Source of the DNA: Lutraria lutraria
Taxonomy: Eukaryota > Mollusca > Bivalvia > Venerida > Mactridae
Assembly: GCA_964023205.1 (NCBI GenBank)
Contig: OZ026835.1
Location: 1,691,053 to 1,755,052, forward strand
Length of the DNA: 64,000 bases
Direction: 5' to 3'
Part shown: in pieces, positions 47,457 through 58,325 of the stretch
Position numbering within the stretch: the stretch's first letter is position 1
Layout: each line of letters begins with the position of its first letter
The notes under the pieces: generated by a model
The model's input: the letters and a program-made list of their open reading frames with translations, nothing else
What the model was told of the DNA's origin: nothing
The model's database searches: none
Made by a program: the position numbers and the translations under genes

Positions 47457-48746
47457 CTATTTCATAATCCATTCGCCTGATTGTTGCCATCTGGGTTGTC
47501 TAACTAATCTCTTTGGTCTTGTAATACCAACATTGTTGACTGAATCGGAGTTGGCCGTTCCCGTTCTACGTTGCGGTATTACGTATCTGTCTTTCTCATG
47601 ATTCGTTCCGGAAGTGTTCAAAGGTAGCAATAAGTTACGATGCAAGCGTCTTATACGTTTCGCATTCACGGTGTTTTTACGGACGTCAAACACAGGTTGG
47701 TCTGGGTAAGGCTGAGCAATAATAATATAAGGTTCTTGCTCCCATTTATCGGCCAACTTCTGCTTACCTCTTTGCGATACGTTTCGCACAAGTACAAAAT
47801 CTCCGGGACGCAACAGCGACGCGTTTGCGGTCTTGTCGTATTCAGTCTTACTACTTAATGCAGCTTTAGTAGCAGACTCTTTAGCCTTTTCATAGGCTGT
47901 CGCTAACCGTTCTTTAAGTTTCCTAACATACTCATTCTTGGATCTATTATTTACATTGTCAAAATTCAATCCAAGAAGAGCGTCAATGGCTAGTTTTGGT
48001 TGACGTCCAAACATGAGAAAATAAGGAGAATAACCTGTGGAGGGATGGGGTGTTACATTGTAAGCATGAACAAGAGGACCAACGTGAGATTTCCAATCAT
48101 GTTTCTGTTCATGTTCAAGAGTACCAAGCATTTTAAGAAGAGTTTGGTTAAATCTCTCGACCATTCCATTACCCATCGCATGATAAGGAGTGGTTCGAGA
48201 CTTAATCACACCCGCTAACTGACATAGTTCTTTTATCAAAGAGGATTCAAAGTTGGCTCCTTGGTCGCTGTGTATTCGTGCCGGAAACCCGTAATGAATA
48301 AAATATTTCTCAAAGAGAACCTTAGCTGTTGTTTTCGCAGTTTGATTGGTCGTAGGGAAAGCCTGAGCATATCTCGTGAAATGGTCAGTTATCACAAGAA
48401 TATTCTCATGTCCCCCCTTCGACCTCTCAAGACTGAGAAAATCAATACAAACTAAATCCATAGGTGAACTCGACTGTATACTCGTCAAATTGTCCTTAGA
48501 CGGTTGTGATTTCCTACGAATACATCGCGGACAAGAAGCAACCTTATCACCAACAAACGTGTCCATTCCAGGCCAGTAAAATCTCTGTTTCATAAGAGTT
48601 AAAGTTCTATCGCGACCTTGATGACCTAAATCACAATGTAAAGCAATGAAAATATCATCTCTAAGTTTCTCAGGTAGTACTAACTGTTTGTACTCCTGAC
48701 GATTTACAGTACCGTGGCGAAATAATACACCATCGTGCAACTCCAA
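47457..48746 (-). CDS. Gypsy pol, integrase region
   Basis: Integrates the cDNA into the host genome. 429 codons remain after the TGA at 48879; the first usable codon here is TTG, so it is a continuation of pol rather than a gene with its own start. An HHCC zinc domain (HCDLGHQG then CPRC) lies around residues 37-76. The catalytic core has D102 (CIDF), D161 (HSDQG) and E197 (MVERFNQ), with the canonical 35 residues between the last two. The C-terminal domain has LRPGDFVLVRN and ends QSGEWIMK. All key residues are present and there is no internal stop. Confidence 0.93.
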   Translation of the reverse strand: MELHDGVLFRHGTVNRQEYKQLVLPEKLRDDIFIALHCDLGHQGRDRTLTLMKQRFYWPGMDTFVGDKVASCPRCIRRKSQPSKDNLTSIQSSSPMDLVCIDFLSLERSKGGHENILVITDHFTRYAQAFPTTNQTAKTTAKVLFEKYFIHYGFPARIHSDQGANFESSLIKELCQLAGVIKSRTTPYHAMGNGMVERFNQTLLKMLGTLEHEQKHDWKSHVGPLVHAYNVTPHPSTGYSPYFLMFGRQPKLAIDALLGLNFDNVNNRSKNEYVRKLKERLATAYEKAKESATKAALSSKTEYDKTANASLLRPGDFVLVRNVSQRGKQKLADKWEQEPYIIIAQPYPDQPVFDVRKNTVNAKRIRRLHRNLLLPLNTSGTNHEKDRYVIPQRRTGTANSDSVNNVGITRPKRLVRQPRWQQSGEWIMK

Positions 48747-48878
48747 TTTATCCCAATCACGTACATATTTTAATACAGAAGAAGATACTCCCGAGTTCTG
48801 CTTAGCAGAGGGTCTCGTTCCTTCTTTCAGGTAAGTATGTAACTGAGAAATGGTACAGTCTTCTAACTGAGCAAGTTT

Positions 48879-48881
48879 TCA
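48879..48881 (-). other. Single in-frame TGA inside pol
   Basis: The RNase H frame ends at TGA, but the same frame stays open for the next 45 codons and on into integrase. Either one nonsense mutation in an otherwise intact pol, or a leaky stop. Confidence 0.85.
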
Positions 48882-51209
48882 GTCTTTAGAACTGAGAGAA
48901 AAACTTCTCAAGATATCTTGTGGAACTTCTTCATTAATAGATGAGTCAACAATGGACAATGAATGTGGATTAACAACACTATACGCCAGCGGCAACTCTT
49001 CTACAGAGGCCGTAGCTACAGTAGCCAAAGCTGATACAACGGTACTATCAGGAGTGTTGATATTTGAAGGAATTCGTGACATACCATCGGAATCGGAATT
49101 TAGCCTGCCCGCTCTGTACTTCGGCTCGAAATCATAGTTCGCCAACGCGGCGATCCATCGTTGACCCGTTGCGTCAAGTTTTGCAGAGGTAGTTACATAC
49201 GTCAACGGATTGTTGTCTGTGATGACTTCAAACTTAGTTCCGTACAAGTAATCATGAAACTTTTCTGTCACTGCCCATTTGAGAGCTAAGAACTCTAATT
49301 TGTGGGCTGGATAGTTCTTTTCTGATGGTTTGAGTGATCTACTGGCATAGGCTATCACTCGATTTACGCCTTCTTGCTTTTGATATAACACACCGCCTAG
49401 ACCGAATCCAGAAGCATCAACATGCAGAGTGAAAGGTAAGCTATAGTCAGCATAACCTAGTATTGGTGGTTCAGTTAGTTTCCACTTCAGTTCATCAAAT
49501 GCCTCCTGTTGTTTATCTCCCCAATGAAATGGTACTCTCTTCTGTTGGTTCTTTTGCTTTCGTTTCTTTGAAGTATTCGTGGGATGTCCAATAAGTAAAT
49601 CATTGAGAGGTCGAGCGATGTTTGCAAATCCTTTTATGAATCGTCTATAGTATCCAACAAATCCTAAAAATTTCCTAGTTTCTTTAACAGTTTTTGGAGT
49701 TGGCCAATTCAAAACGGCTTCAATTTTCTGGGGATCTGCTTGTATTCCTTCAGATGACACTACATGGCCCAGGTACGTAATTTTTGACTGAAAGAATTCA
49801 CATTTCTTTAGGTTTAATTTCAAATTATATGATGACAGCCGTTCAAAAACTTTATCTAGTCTGTCTATATGTGAATCTATGTCTTTTGAGAAGATGATGA
49901 TATCGTCCAAGTAAATCAAACAATACTGTAAGTTAAGATCTCCCATACAACGTTCCATAAGTCTTTGAAAGGTGGCGGGTGCGTTGCACAATCCAAACGG
50001 CATTCTGTTGCATTCAAAAAATCCAACTCCTCCAACCTGAAATGCAGTTTTCTCTTTGTCCGCTTCGTCTACCTCTACTTGCCAATACCCCGACTTCAAG
50101 TCCAACTTCGAAAAGTACTTTGCTCCACATAAAGCATGAAGTGTATCATCTATCCTTGGAATTGCGTATGCATCCTTCTTTGTTCTTGAATTAAGCTTCC
50201 TAAAATCCATGCATAATCTTATTGATCCATCTTTCTTTCTGGCAACAACAACATTTGAGCTCCATGGACTTTTCGACTCTCTTATAGCACCAATATCCAA
50301 CATCTCTTGAATATGTTCTTTCACTTCACCATAAATAGCAGGTGGAATTCTTCTGGCAGGATCTTTAAATGGTTCTTCATTGGTGAGTCTGATACTATGT
50401 GTAATCTTGTCTGTGAATCCTAAATCTTTAGATGATGTGGGAAATACGTTGCTCCATTTATCTAAGATATTTTTAAGTTTGAACAGTTGTTCCGGTGTAA
50501 AGTCTGCTTTATCAAAATTTATCTGAGCTGGTTTGTTATGCGGCTTTTCCTCTGGTTGTTTAGGTGGAACTATATCAGCTTCTCTAATAACATTAACTTC
50601 CTGGAGTTGACATAATTGTTGTCTGGCTTTAATTCTGATTGGTCTCGCTGTAATATTGCATATCTTCACTGGAATCCTTGCATTCTTTCCAGATGATTTT
50701 ACTTCTATTAGTCTTGGACATACTATCGCACTGTGTCTTGATTCTTCTAATGGCTCCGTTAAAGCAGCATCAACTGTTTTCTTTTTTCTGAGGAATCCAG
50801 TTACAGTTCTCGATTCACCCGGACGTAATGTTATATCTTGTGATGCTGTGACTTTGCCAATATCAGATGCCATCTGTAACAATGCAGCTTGCCAAACATC
50901 CGGAACGTCGTCTTTCATCTGATTCAATTCACGAATAACATTGGTGCCAATTATCATTGGTACATGTTCGTGGTATTTCTCAATTGATGTTACAAGGATC
51001 AAGGTAGGTATAACTCTGTTGGAAAATTCAAGTTCAATTTCAGCTTCAATGTATCCTATATATGGAATATTTCCTCCGTCTGCGCCCTTGACTTCAATTC
51101 CAAAGTTGTCCAATGACTTCAATTCTGGTCTATATTTCAAATTCCTATAAAAATCTTCATTGATGGTGGTGACCTGAGATCCGCTGTCTATCAAAGCTAA
51201 ACAATCCAT
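48879..51209 (-). CDS. Gypsy pol, protease, reverse transcriptase and RNase H
   Basis: Makes double-stranded cDNA from the element RNA and processes the polyprotein. Counting from the ATG at 51209 (inside the protease, not the true start): aspartic protease ALIDSGSQ with DSG at residues 8-10; linker to about 230; RT from about 270 to 520 with KKDGSIRLCMDFRKLN, FSKLDLKSGYWQ (catalytic D near 370), MPFGLCNAPATFQ and YLDD at 433-436; RNase H with HVDASG near 596-601, an E near 639 and TDNN near 664-667. The frame is open upstream to the slippery site at 51335. Full family length, no internal stop before the TGA. One of the more complete pol frames one expects of a young element. Confidence 0.95.
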   Translation of the reverse strand: MDCLALIDSGSQVTTINEDFYRNLKYRPELKSLDNFGIEVKGADGGNIPYIGYIEAEIELEFSNRVIPTLILVTSIEKYHEHVPMIIGTNVIRELNQMKDDVPDVWQAALLQMASDIGKVTASQDITLRPGESRTVTGFLRKKKTVDAALTEPLEESRHSAIVCPRLIEVKSSGKNARIPVKICNITARPIRIKARQQLCQLQEVNVIREADIVPPKQPEEKPHNKPAQINFDKADFTPEQLFKLKNILDKWSNVFPTSSKDLGFTDKITHSIRLTNEEPFKDPARRIPPAIYGEVKEHIQEMLDIGAIRESKSPWSSNVVVARKKDGSIRLCMDFRKLNSRTKKDAYAIPRIDDTLHALCGAKYFSKLDLKSGYWQVEVDEADKEKTAFQVGGVGFFECNRMPFGLCNAPATFQRLMERCMGDLNLQYCLIYLDDIIIFSKDIDSHIDRLDKVFERLSSYNLKLNLKKCEFFQSKITYLGHVVSSEGIQADPQKIEAVLNWPTPKTVKETRKFLGFVGYYRRFIKGFANIARPLNDLLIGHPTNTSKKRKQKNQQKRVPFHWGDKQQEAFDELKWKLTEPPILGYADYSLPFTLHVDASGFGLGGVLYQKQEGVNRVIAYASRSLKPSEKNYPAHKLEFLALKWAVTEKFHDYLYGTKFEVITDNNPLTYVTTSAKLDATGQRWIAALANYDFEPKYRAGRLNSDSDGMSRIPSNINTPDSTVVSALATVATASVEELPLAYSVVNPHSLSIVDSSINEEVPQDILRSFSLSSKD

Positions 51210-51319
51210 GCCATTTAACTTGATGTTCGAAACATTAGCAGGCCCAATTAATCCATCCGTAATAGTATCATTATGATTGAGGCGTTTGTCTTCATATTTG
51301 CTCTCATCAGCCTCTTCGA

Positions 51320-52816
51320 TCAGAGCAGTTGGTCGTTTAAATGTTGCTCATCTTGTCTTTCATCCGTATTTCGTTGATAACGCATGTTTCCTCTTCCGTT
51401 AAATCTTCCTCGCCAACCTGTTCCTCTGCTTCTCCCTCTATAATTTGGCTGCCAATGTGTGGTTTCATTTATATTTCTTCTTTCAAGTGTGTTTAGTCTG
51501 TCGTTTATTGTCTTCAATTGTTCTGACAGATCATTCATTAATTTCAGTTGCTGGTCTACTTGTTGCGTGTTCACGTGACTTGTTGTCTTTTCTTTCTCCT
51601 TACAGTTGGTCATTTCTTGTTCCTCCTGTCTTACTCTTTTCCTTAATTCTTCAAAGTTCTCGGCTGTTTCATAACATATTCTTGTTGTATTCCTTAAATC
51701 ATCATTGTATAAGTATCGCCAAAATCTACTTCTCAGCATATGCTCTCTCTGACTCCTTAAAAGTTGACCTTTCTCTATAGCTGTTTGAATAAGTCCTTCT
51801 AATCTTATTCCCCATTCAGATATGCTTTCACCTTTCTTTTGTGACGATTGGTAGAATTCCGATATAACAGATTCTCCAGATCTAACGTTGCCATATATAT
51901 TTTCCAGTTTATCCAGTATTTCCCTTGTTGTTGTTTGAGGATTCATCGTCAATAAAATTTTCCTTGTATTTCCGGTTAAGGAGTTTCTAACGCATTGTTT
52001 CAAAATTTCTTCGTTATAAATATCCGAGTTGATTATTGTTTCAATTTCGAGTTTCCACTCTTCAAACGTGCTTTCAGAAAATTTTGGAATACTAGGTTTA
52101 GTCAAATGTGGATGATGCTTGGTTGGGTTCATATCCAGTTGATGTTCATAACCCTTACCGCTAAGTTGTTCATCTAAAATACTAAGTGTAGATTCTCTCT
52201 CTAGCAAACTGTGTTGCAATTCATCCTTTTCTTTCTTCAGTTTCCTCATTCTATCCTCTTTTAAATGTTTCTTCCTCATCCGTTTCATCTCCGTTTCCCT
52301 TTGTTGCTTTTGAATACTGTTATATGTTTCCTTTTCCTTAATCTGTTTCATAAGCTGACTCTCTCTTCTCTTCATTTCCTTAATTTGATGCCTCATCAAT
52401 TTCTCTTTTTCTGTTTCTTCATCGCTGTCACTTGATTCATCAGTGAAAGTTTCGACTTTCTCTCTATCCCCCTTTCTGAGAATTCTGTCCTCTGAATTTA
52501 TATGTTCATCCAATGAATATTGGTGTAACTTTTGGTCTATCCATTCCAAATCTCTCTCAATGTCAACTGGTACAGTAGTACTAGATTTTCTCCTGCCAAC
52601 TTCCTTAGGTTTTCTATTCCTTACTAAAGCATCCCTTTGTTTGTTCAATTCTTCAAGTTGTCTTTCAAGAATATCATTTCCTCTATTCCTTGATTTCTGT
52701 ATATCATCTCTATCAACACCATCTGTATTCATACTTTCATTATGCACTTCCGCTTCCACTCTGAGTTTATCTCTAACAAGAGATCTAAGTTGTCTTTCAG
52801 ACAAATATTCAGCCAT
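51320..52816 (-). CDS. Gypsy gag
   Basis: Structural protein forming the virus-like particle and packaging RNA. 498 codons from the ATG at 52816 (MAEYLSERQLRSL); the longer frame to 52828 uses GTG and is not favoured in a eukaryote. The first half is highly charged with a long predicted coiled coil (runs such as KKEKDELQHSLLERE). A middle segment with PKFSESTFEEWKLEIETII resembles the capsid-like region of Ty3-type gag. The C-terminus is arginine-glycine rich (YRGRSRGTGWRGRFNGRGN), with no CCHC zinc knuckle, so RNA binding probably relies on the RG box. It ends four codons after the slippery heptamer. Confidence 0.88.
   Translation of the reverse strand: MAEYLSERQLRSLVRDKLRVEAEVHNESMNTDGVDRDDIQKSRNRGNDILERQLEELNKQRDALVRNRKPKEVGRRKSSTTVPVDIERDLEWIDQKLHQYSLDEHINSEDRILRKGDREKVETFTDESSDSDEETEKEKLMRHQIKEMKRRESQLMKQIKEKETYNSIQKQQRETEMKRMRKKHLKEDRMRKLKKEKDELQHSLLERESTLSILDEQLSGKGYEHQLDMNPTKHHPHLTKPSIPKFSESTFEEWKLEIETIINSDIYNEEILKQCVRNSLTGNTRKILLTMNPQTTTREILDKLENIYGNVRSGESVISEFYQSSQKKGESISEWGIRLEGLIQTAIEKGQLLRSQREHMLRSRFWRYLYNDDLRNTTRICYETAENFEELRKRVRQEEQEMTNCKEKEKTTSHVNTQQVDQQLKLMNDLSEQLKTINDRLNTLERRNINETTHWQPNYRGRSRGTGWRGRFNGRGNMRYQRNTDERQDEQHLNDQLL
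51335..51341 (-). promoter_or_regulatory. Gag-pol -1 ribosomal frameshift site
   Basis: The minus strand reads TTTAAAC split as T TTA AAC in the gag frame, the classical X XXY YYZ heptamer. Slipping back one base enters exactly the pol frame, four codons before the gag stop. Seven bases after the heptamer, TGCTCT can pair with AGAGCA across a 17-base loop, a plausible stimulatory structure. Confidence 0.85.
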
Positions 52817-54974
52817 TTCATATAACACAATGTAACTGAATGTATATCACTATCACTATTAAACTGTATAATTCACTGTCACTGTAATGTATTATTTACT
52901 TACAATATCACCTTACATATAATTCACACTATTCACACTATAATCACTAATTCACAAAAACACCATCAAAATGACAACACAACTGACCATCAATTATGTC
53001 GAATATAATCACTTCACTCAAAATTCACAAAAATATACAACCAAATGATATTAAAACCAACGATTGACATCCACATACATAAGTCAATCACAAACCAAAC
53101 AAACACAAAACCATCTCACTTTAAATCAAACAAATCACATGAAAATAAACAAAAAAATCACTGAATTGTCAACTATTATATATCAACCTTTATATAACTA
53201 ATATATATTTATTTATTTCAATGCGTTTTTAAATTACTACTAGTATCTCACTTTATGAAACCTATATCAATCTATTTATAAAGTTTAATAAGATTTATGT
53301 AATATGTTTTATCTTTAATGTTTAATTCTTAACAGAATTAATAAATTATTAAGTGAAATATTATCTATGATTATTCAATGTATAACTATACAGTAGTTAA
53401 ATGTGTAAATTAAATTATTTAGTCAAATTAGTTATAATAAATAAATTTACAAATAGCAAACAACAGTTTATTTAGTTATCAATTATTAATAAAAAAAAAT
53501 GTTTAAAATATTTTATAACTAATAATAGGAGTTCAATTCATATACTAATACTACGTTTTATTTTAAGTATTGAATTAACTATTACTTATTTAAGTATCCA
53601 ATCCTAAGTATTTAGGTGCAGTATTAAGTAATTAAACTATCAGATTATTCTTTAATTAATCAATTTATCAATTTAACTGAGTTTATTTAATTATTATATA
53701 AGTCAATATTAAAGTTTGTTTAATTAATTAATTATATTTAATTAAGATAACCTATTTGTTTTTGTTTATGTAAACAAAATTTAAAAAAAATGACACAATT
53801 TCAAGTGAGACTCAAACCAACAACCCGTGAGTAAAACAACGAACTTTCACTTCCGCCTGTTTTATCACTGCGCAATACGAACTTCCGTTTAATATCAAAG
53901 TTGTACTATTATCAATAGTAGTACATGTAAAAATAGACCGATACCCGCGATGAACGAAATAATTTTCCACCATAAATTTATCGACAAATCGCAAATTTAT
54001 GACGTTCCGTTAAATCAGTTTTGTAAACTTTACCAGTATTTTGTCGCTAGTAAACTTTTACAAAGCCGCTTAAACGTAGTCTGCGCGTCACGTGTTTCAG
54101 AAATTCAATGTAGTACCTTTGTATTACACTGAGTTATTGCATGTATCAAACCAACCAAGTAAGTTTTAAGAAACTTATTTGTATGTATGAGATCAATTCT
54201 GTTATAACATTACGATAATTCACCAAGGAACAACATGTACATAATCAATGATAGAGTAGATCTAAATTGCGAACATAAGCATTTAGAATCCAACAATCGT
54301 TTCTATAACTTACCCTGTAAAAGTAACAAACACAAATTTAAACATGTATCTAAATGAAACGCTTGCTAAGTAGTTGTACTACCACAATACTAGTATAATA
54401 CGATAAACTACAATTCTACCGAGTGATGGTTCAATGAATGTTAATGAATGCACGGGTTAGATACCATGTGTTATACACGTGTGAATAGGAGATAAACTTT
54501 ACTTATAACATAGATAGATTTAAACATGGGGCGGACCAATGAAAAATGACCCTGCAGGTATTACAATAGTTATTAAATCAATGTATATACTTAAAACAAA
54601 TAAACAGTACATATATAACTGAATGAAATAGATAATGCAAATTCATAAACTTACAAAAACATGTGCAATAAACAACAAATGAATATAAAGTGTCTTTGTT
54701 TTTCACGTATATGAAAAATAGTTCAACAATAGATAAATAACTCACAAGTTTCAGTTCAAAGTTCTGATCCAACGTCGAAATCCTGGAATCCTGAATATAT
54801 GTGAAGTTACCGGTTATAATAATACACTTAGCTAGCTAAACAGGGCCCTGAAAACAACTTTTTCATTCCGGAATATAAAATAAACTCACTTATCACGTTG
54901 GGTACCGTGTCGAAGACTGGAACGTGTACACTCTAAAGATGCGACGAAACCATTCGAAAACTCACATGTAGAAA
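52817..54974 (-). other. Long 5' leader of the Gypsy element
   Basis: About 2.16 kb between primer site and gag. The gag-proximal kilobase is extremely AT-rich. No frame longer than about 65 codons. Unusually long for this group, where a few hundred bases is common. Confidence 0.7.
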
Positions 54975-54987
54975 ACGTTGGGCGCCA
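54975..54987 (-). other. Primer binding site, tRNA-Lys(CUU) type
   Basis: One base from the LTR, the minus strand reads TGGCGCCCAACGT, complementary to the 3' end of tRNA-Lys(CUU) as I recall it in animals (ACGTTGGGCGCCA). Thirteen bases match. Confidence 0.75.
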
Positions 54988-54988
54988 T

Positions 54989-55557
54989 TGTCACCGGTGC
55001 TCTTAGTTGGGCATGGTGGGTAATTATAACAACGAGTTTTATGGTGTGTGTGTATAATAATGCCAAATCTCAAATCTGCAAGCATTCAAATATACAATTA
55101 TATGAAATAAACATAATTAAACAATATAATATGGCAATTGCTATGAACAATATTAAAGAAGTATACAAACAATAATTTTACCAAAATAAAGTCACCAACT
55201 GAATTATTATATTATTTATATCATTTGCATATATTAAAGCTTTTCAAATGATAAAACAAAGACGAAATAGGGAAATTACAATAATAAGGTTAAATTCAAT
55301 TTACCTGCAGGTTTTCAAGCAAAACCTACAAAAGCGTCCGCATCTAACGAATATGAATACTGACTGGTGAGTGGCGGCAAAAAAACTCGTGCAGAACTAG
55401 TCACGCGTTTGTGAAATTTATGATATCGTGAAGATGACTTGTGAAGGTTACTTGGAATAAAAGTGATATTTTAGAGAAGGGTTATTGTTCTTGATTAGTA
55501 TGATTGATGAATGATTTATAACTATTGTACTACTATAATTACTACACACCTATGACA
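54989..55557 (-). repeat. 5' LTR of the Gypsy element
   Basis: 569 bases; carries the element promoter, transcribed leftward. The right flank CTCA continues into the copy-A-like sequence. Confidence 0.95.
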
Positions 55558-55636
55558 CTCAGGTAAAAACTACTCGGTCCACACCTAGGGAAGCAACCTT
55601 GCGATGGTTGGACCAATGCTCCAGCAGTGACAATAG

Positions 55637-56391
55637 CCTACATGACTGTCTAGAATGGTCAAACAATAATCTAGACGTCTATCTACAACATTCAAATAAT
55701 AATCTGCACGACTGTCTGCAATAGTCACAGAAATAATTTACACGACTGTCTACAATAGTCACCTAATAATTTACACGACTGTCTACAATAGTCACACAAT
55801 AGTCTACAATAGTCACACAATAATCTACACGACTGTCTACAATAGTCACATAATAATTTACACGACTGTCTACAATAGTCACACAATAGTCTAAACAACT
55901 ATCTATAATAGTCACATAATAATTTACACGACTGTCTACAATATTCACCTAATAATTTACACGACTGTCTACAATAGTCACACAATAGTCTACACGACTG
56001 TCTACAATAGTCACACAATAATCTACACGACTGTCTACAATAGTCACGTAATAATCTACACGACTGTCTACAATAGTCACACAATAACATACACGACTAT
56101 CTACAAAAGTCACATAATAATCTACATGACTGCCTACAATAGTCACCCAATAATCTACCCGACTGTCTACAATAGTCACACAATAACCTACACAACTATC
56201 TACAATAGTCACACAATAATCTACGCGACTGTCTACAATAGTCACATAATAATTTACATGACTGTCTACAATAGTCACACAATAACCTACACAACTATCT
56301 ACAATAGTCACACAATAATCTACACGACTGTCTACAATAGTCACACAATAATCTACACGACTGTCTACAATAGTCACACAATAATGTAAAC
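55637..56391. repeat. 33-bp minisatellite, second copy, one unit longer
   Basis: Same order of variant units as 14664-15385, with one added 33-base unit near 56000. Open frames on both strands are artefacts of the period. Confidence 0.9.
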
Positions 56392-57560
56392 GTCTAAAAC
56401 ACTCTTAAAGTAGATGCAGATATCGTACTCTTATGTTTGAATGCCGGTAGTCTATCAAGAAAATACATTTACTGTCGCGCACTCTAACCATTCCCATGTC
56501 GATGGGGTTTCGATTTTTAGGATGAAATTAATTTTCATCAGAGTAATCAAAACAGTGGTGGTTGGATCCAATATCTGAAAAAAACAACAGTTGGTCAGCA
56601 AAAGTATTAGAACTTAATTTTTCAACAAAGAAGACGTGTCTGCTTATAGGTTTTTAATTATCTCCAGTACCGTTACTGTACTCTTGGCAACGGACACCGA
56701 CTAAACATTTCATAAGTTCATTGTTTTCTGTTCTATACTGACCTGAAGTGAGATGGAACTATTTATGAAAAGTTTGTATTGTTCTTTACAAAGAAAAAAA
56801 CATCTGGCTACCTACTGGTTTATGTCACATAACCTTTTGAATATAAAAACAGAATAACAATAAGAACAGTTTTATTACCAATTGATTAAGAAATAATGAT
56901 GTAACTTAAACTGTTCGTTCCGCCTTCCATTGATGTTCAAAGAAAATCTATGAACAGTTGTTTGGTCTATCAACACCAAGTTAAATTGTCCAAATACGTT
57001 GGGCATGATTCAAATGGCATTGTTAATCTACCTACTAATTAGTACATGTAATATTCGCGTCGGTATCTTCACGTATTTCTTTATCGTCAGAATAGAATAA
57101 AGTATTAATTTTATTGAATCTTTTATTGCAATAGCACTTTTAATTACGAATTGCGGCAAAATGATATACATGTTTGTGATTCATTAAAAACGTTTCTATT
57201 TGAGGAAACGTATGTTTAGTAGAATTATACAAATCCTGTTACATATTATTTTTGAAAAGCTGAAATTTCTCTTTGCCACTACAAAGTTATATACATGTAC
57301 ATGTTTTAACTATTTCCCCCTTTCGTAATATTCTTTTTATTGGCATATGGTTTGTCGTAGTGAAATTTTGAGCCAGTGGAAGCCCCGTAATTAATCCAGA
57401 TTTTAGAAAAAATCCCATCTTCAGGACACTAATATATATAAAGTTTTCAAAGATTTGTGGCTGCAGGTTAGGCAAAGCTCAACTATCGCACAACAGTTGG
57501 TACATGACTTACGAATAGATGCCGCCTCAATTCACCTGAGAAGGTGCATATCAAACACTT
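56392..57560. other. Intergenic DNA with the empty LINE site
   Basis: Second copy of 15386-18165. At 57021-57024 TGTT runs directly into AATCTACC, the state before LINE insertion. Confidence 0.7.
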
Positions 57561-58010
57561 ACATTTTTATTACAATTCGATGAAAATATGTTTTACAATC
57601 ACTTATCATTGTATCTGTATTAAACTACAGAGTAAACATTTTTATTACAATTCGATGAAAGTATGTTTTACAATCACTTATCATTGTATCTGTATTAAAC
57701 TACAGAATAAACATTTTTATTACAATTCGATGAAAATATGTTTTACAATCACTTATCATTGTATTTGTATTAAACTACAGAGTAAACATTTTTATTACAA
57801 TTCGATGAAAGTATGTTTTACAATCACTTATCATTGTATTTGTATTAAACTACAGAGTAAACATTTTTATTACAATTCGATGAAAGTATGTTTTACAATC
57901 ACTTATCATTGTATTTGTATTAAACTACAGAGTAAACATTTTTATTACAATTCGATGAAAGTATGTTTTACAATCACTTATCATTGTATTTGTATTAAAC
58001 TACAGAGTAA
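57561..58010. repeat. 75-bp tandem repeat, six units
   Basis: Units start at 57561, 57636, 57711, 57786, 57861 and 57936. Copy A has two. The last three units are identical, pointing to recent expansion. The 157-codon frame is a by-product of the 75-base period. Confidence 0.92.
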
Positions 58011-58325
58011 CTTATAAAAGACTCTTTTTTAGTTACTAGTATTTTTTGTACTTGTATTTTATAAACTATGAATATGTGATATGAATTGAAATGATGTACA
58101 TTTGTACTTTGTGTTCACAGATTCTTTTGATGACCTTGTTAAACAAATTACACTGCATGATGACATATAAGTACAGACATTTCAGTTCAAAATTTGGATT
58201 TTAACATTACTCAATGTCCATGACATTTGAACATACTGTATTTTATTTATGGTATAAGTAACTGATTAACCTTATTAGGCTGGGTGTTTTAGCATAGTTT
58301 TTACGTATGTATGTATGTATGTAAC
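58011..58325. other. Intergenic, with a short ATGT microsatellite
   Basis: Matches 18316-18626. The (GTAT)n run before 58325 is two units longer than in copy A. Confidence 0.6.

Larger units (their letters stand above)
46339..55557 (-). mobile_element. Ty3/Gypsy LTR retrotransposon, 9,219 bp, nearly intact
   Basis: Identical 569-bp repeats (two mismatches) begin TGTCACC and end TATGACA. CTCA flanks both sides (46335-46338, 55558-55561) against a single CTCA in copy A (14585-14588). On the minus strand the order is LTR, primer site, long leader, gag, protease-RT-RNase H, integrase, purine tract, LTR; integrase after RNase H defines Ty3/Gypsy. Divergence between LTRs (about 0.4%) is below that between the two large copies, agreeing with insertion after the duplication. 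It resembles no element I can name. Confidence 0.95.

Noticed and set aside
55637..56391. CRISPR-like look of a regularly spaced array
   Set aside because: Units are contiguous 33-mers with no unique spacers, in a eukaryotic genome with introns and retroelements.
57544..58017. 157-codon frame of 25-residue repeats
   Set aside because: The period of 75 bases keeps one frame open. Copy A with two units has no comparable frame.
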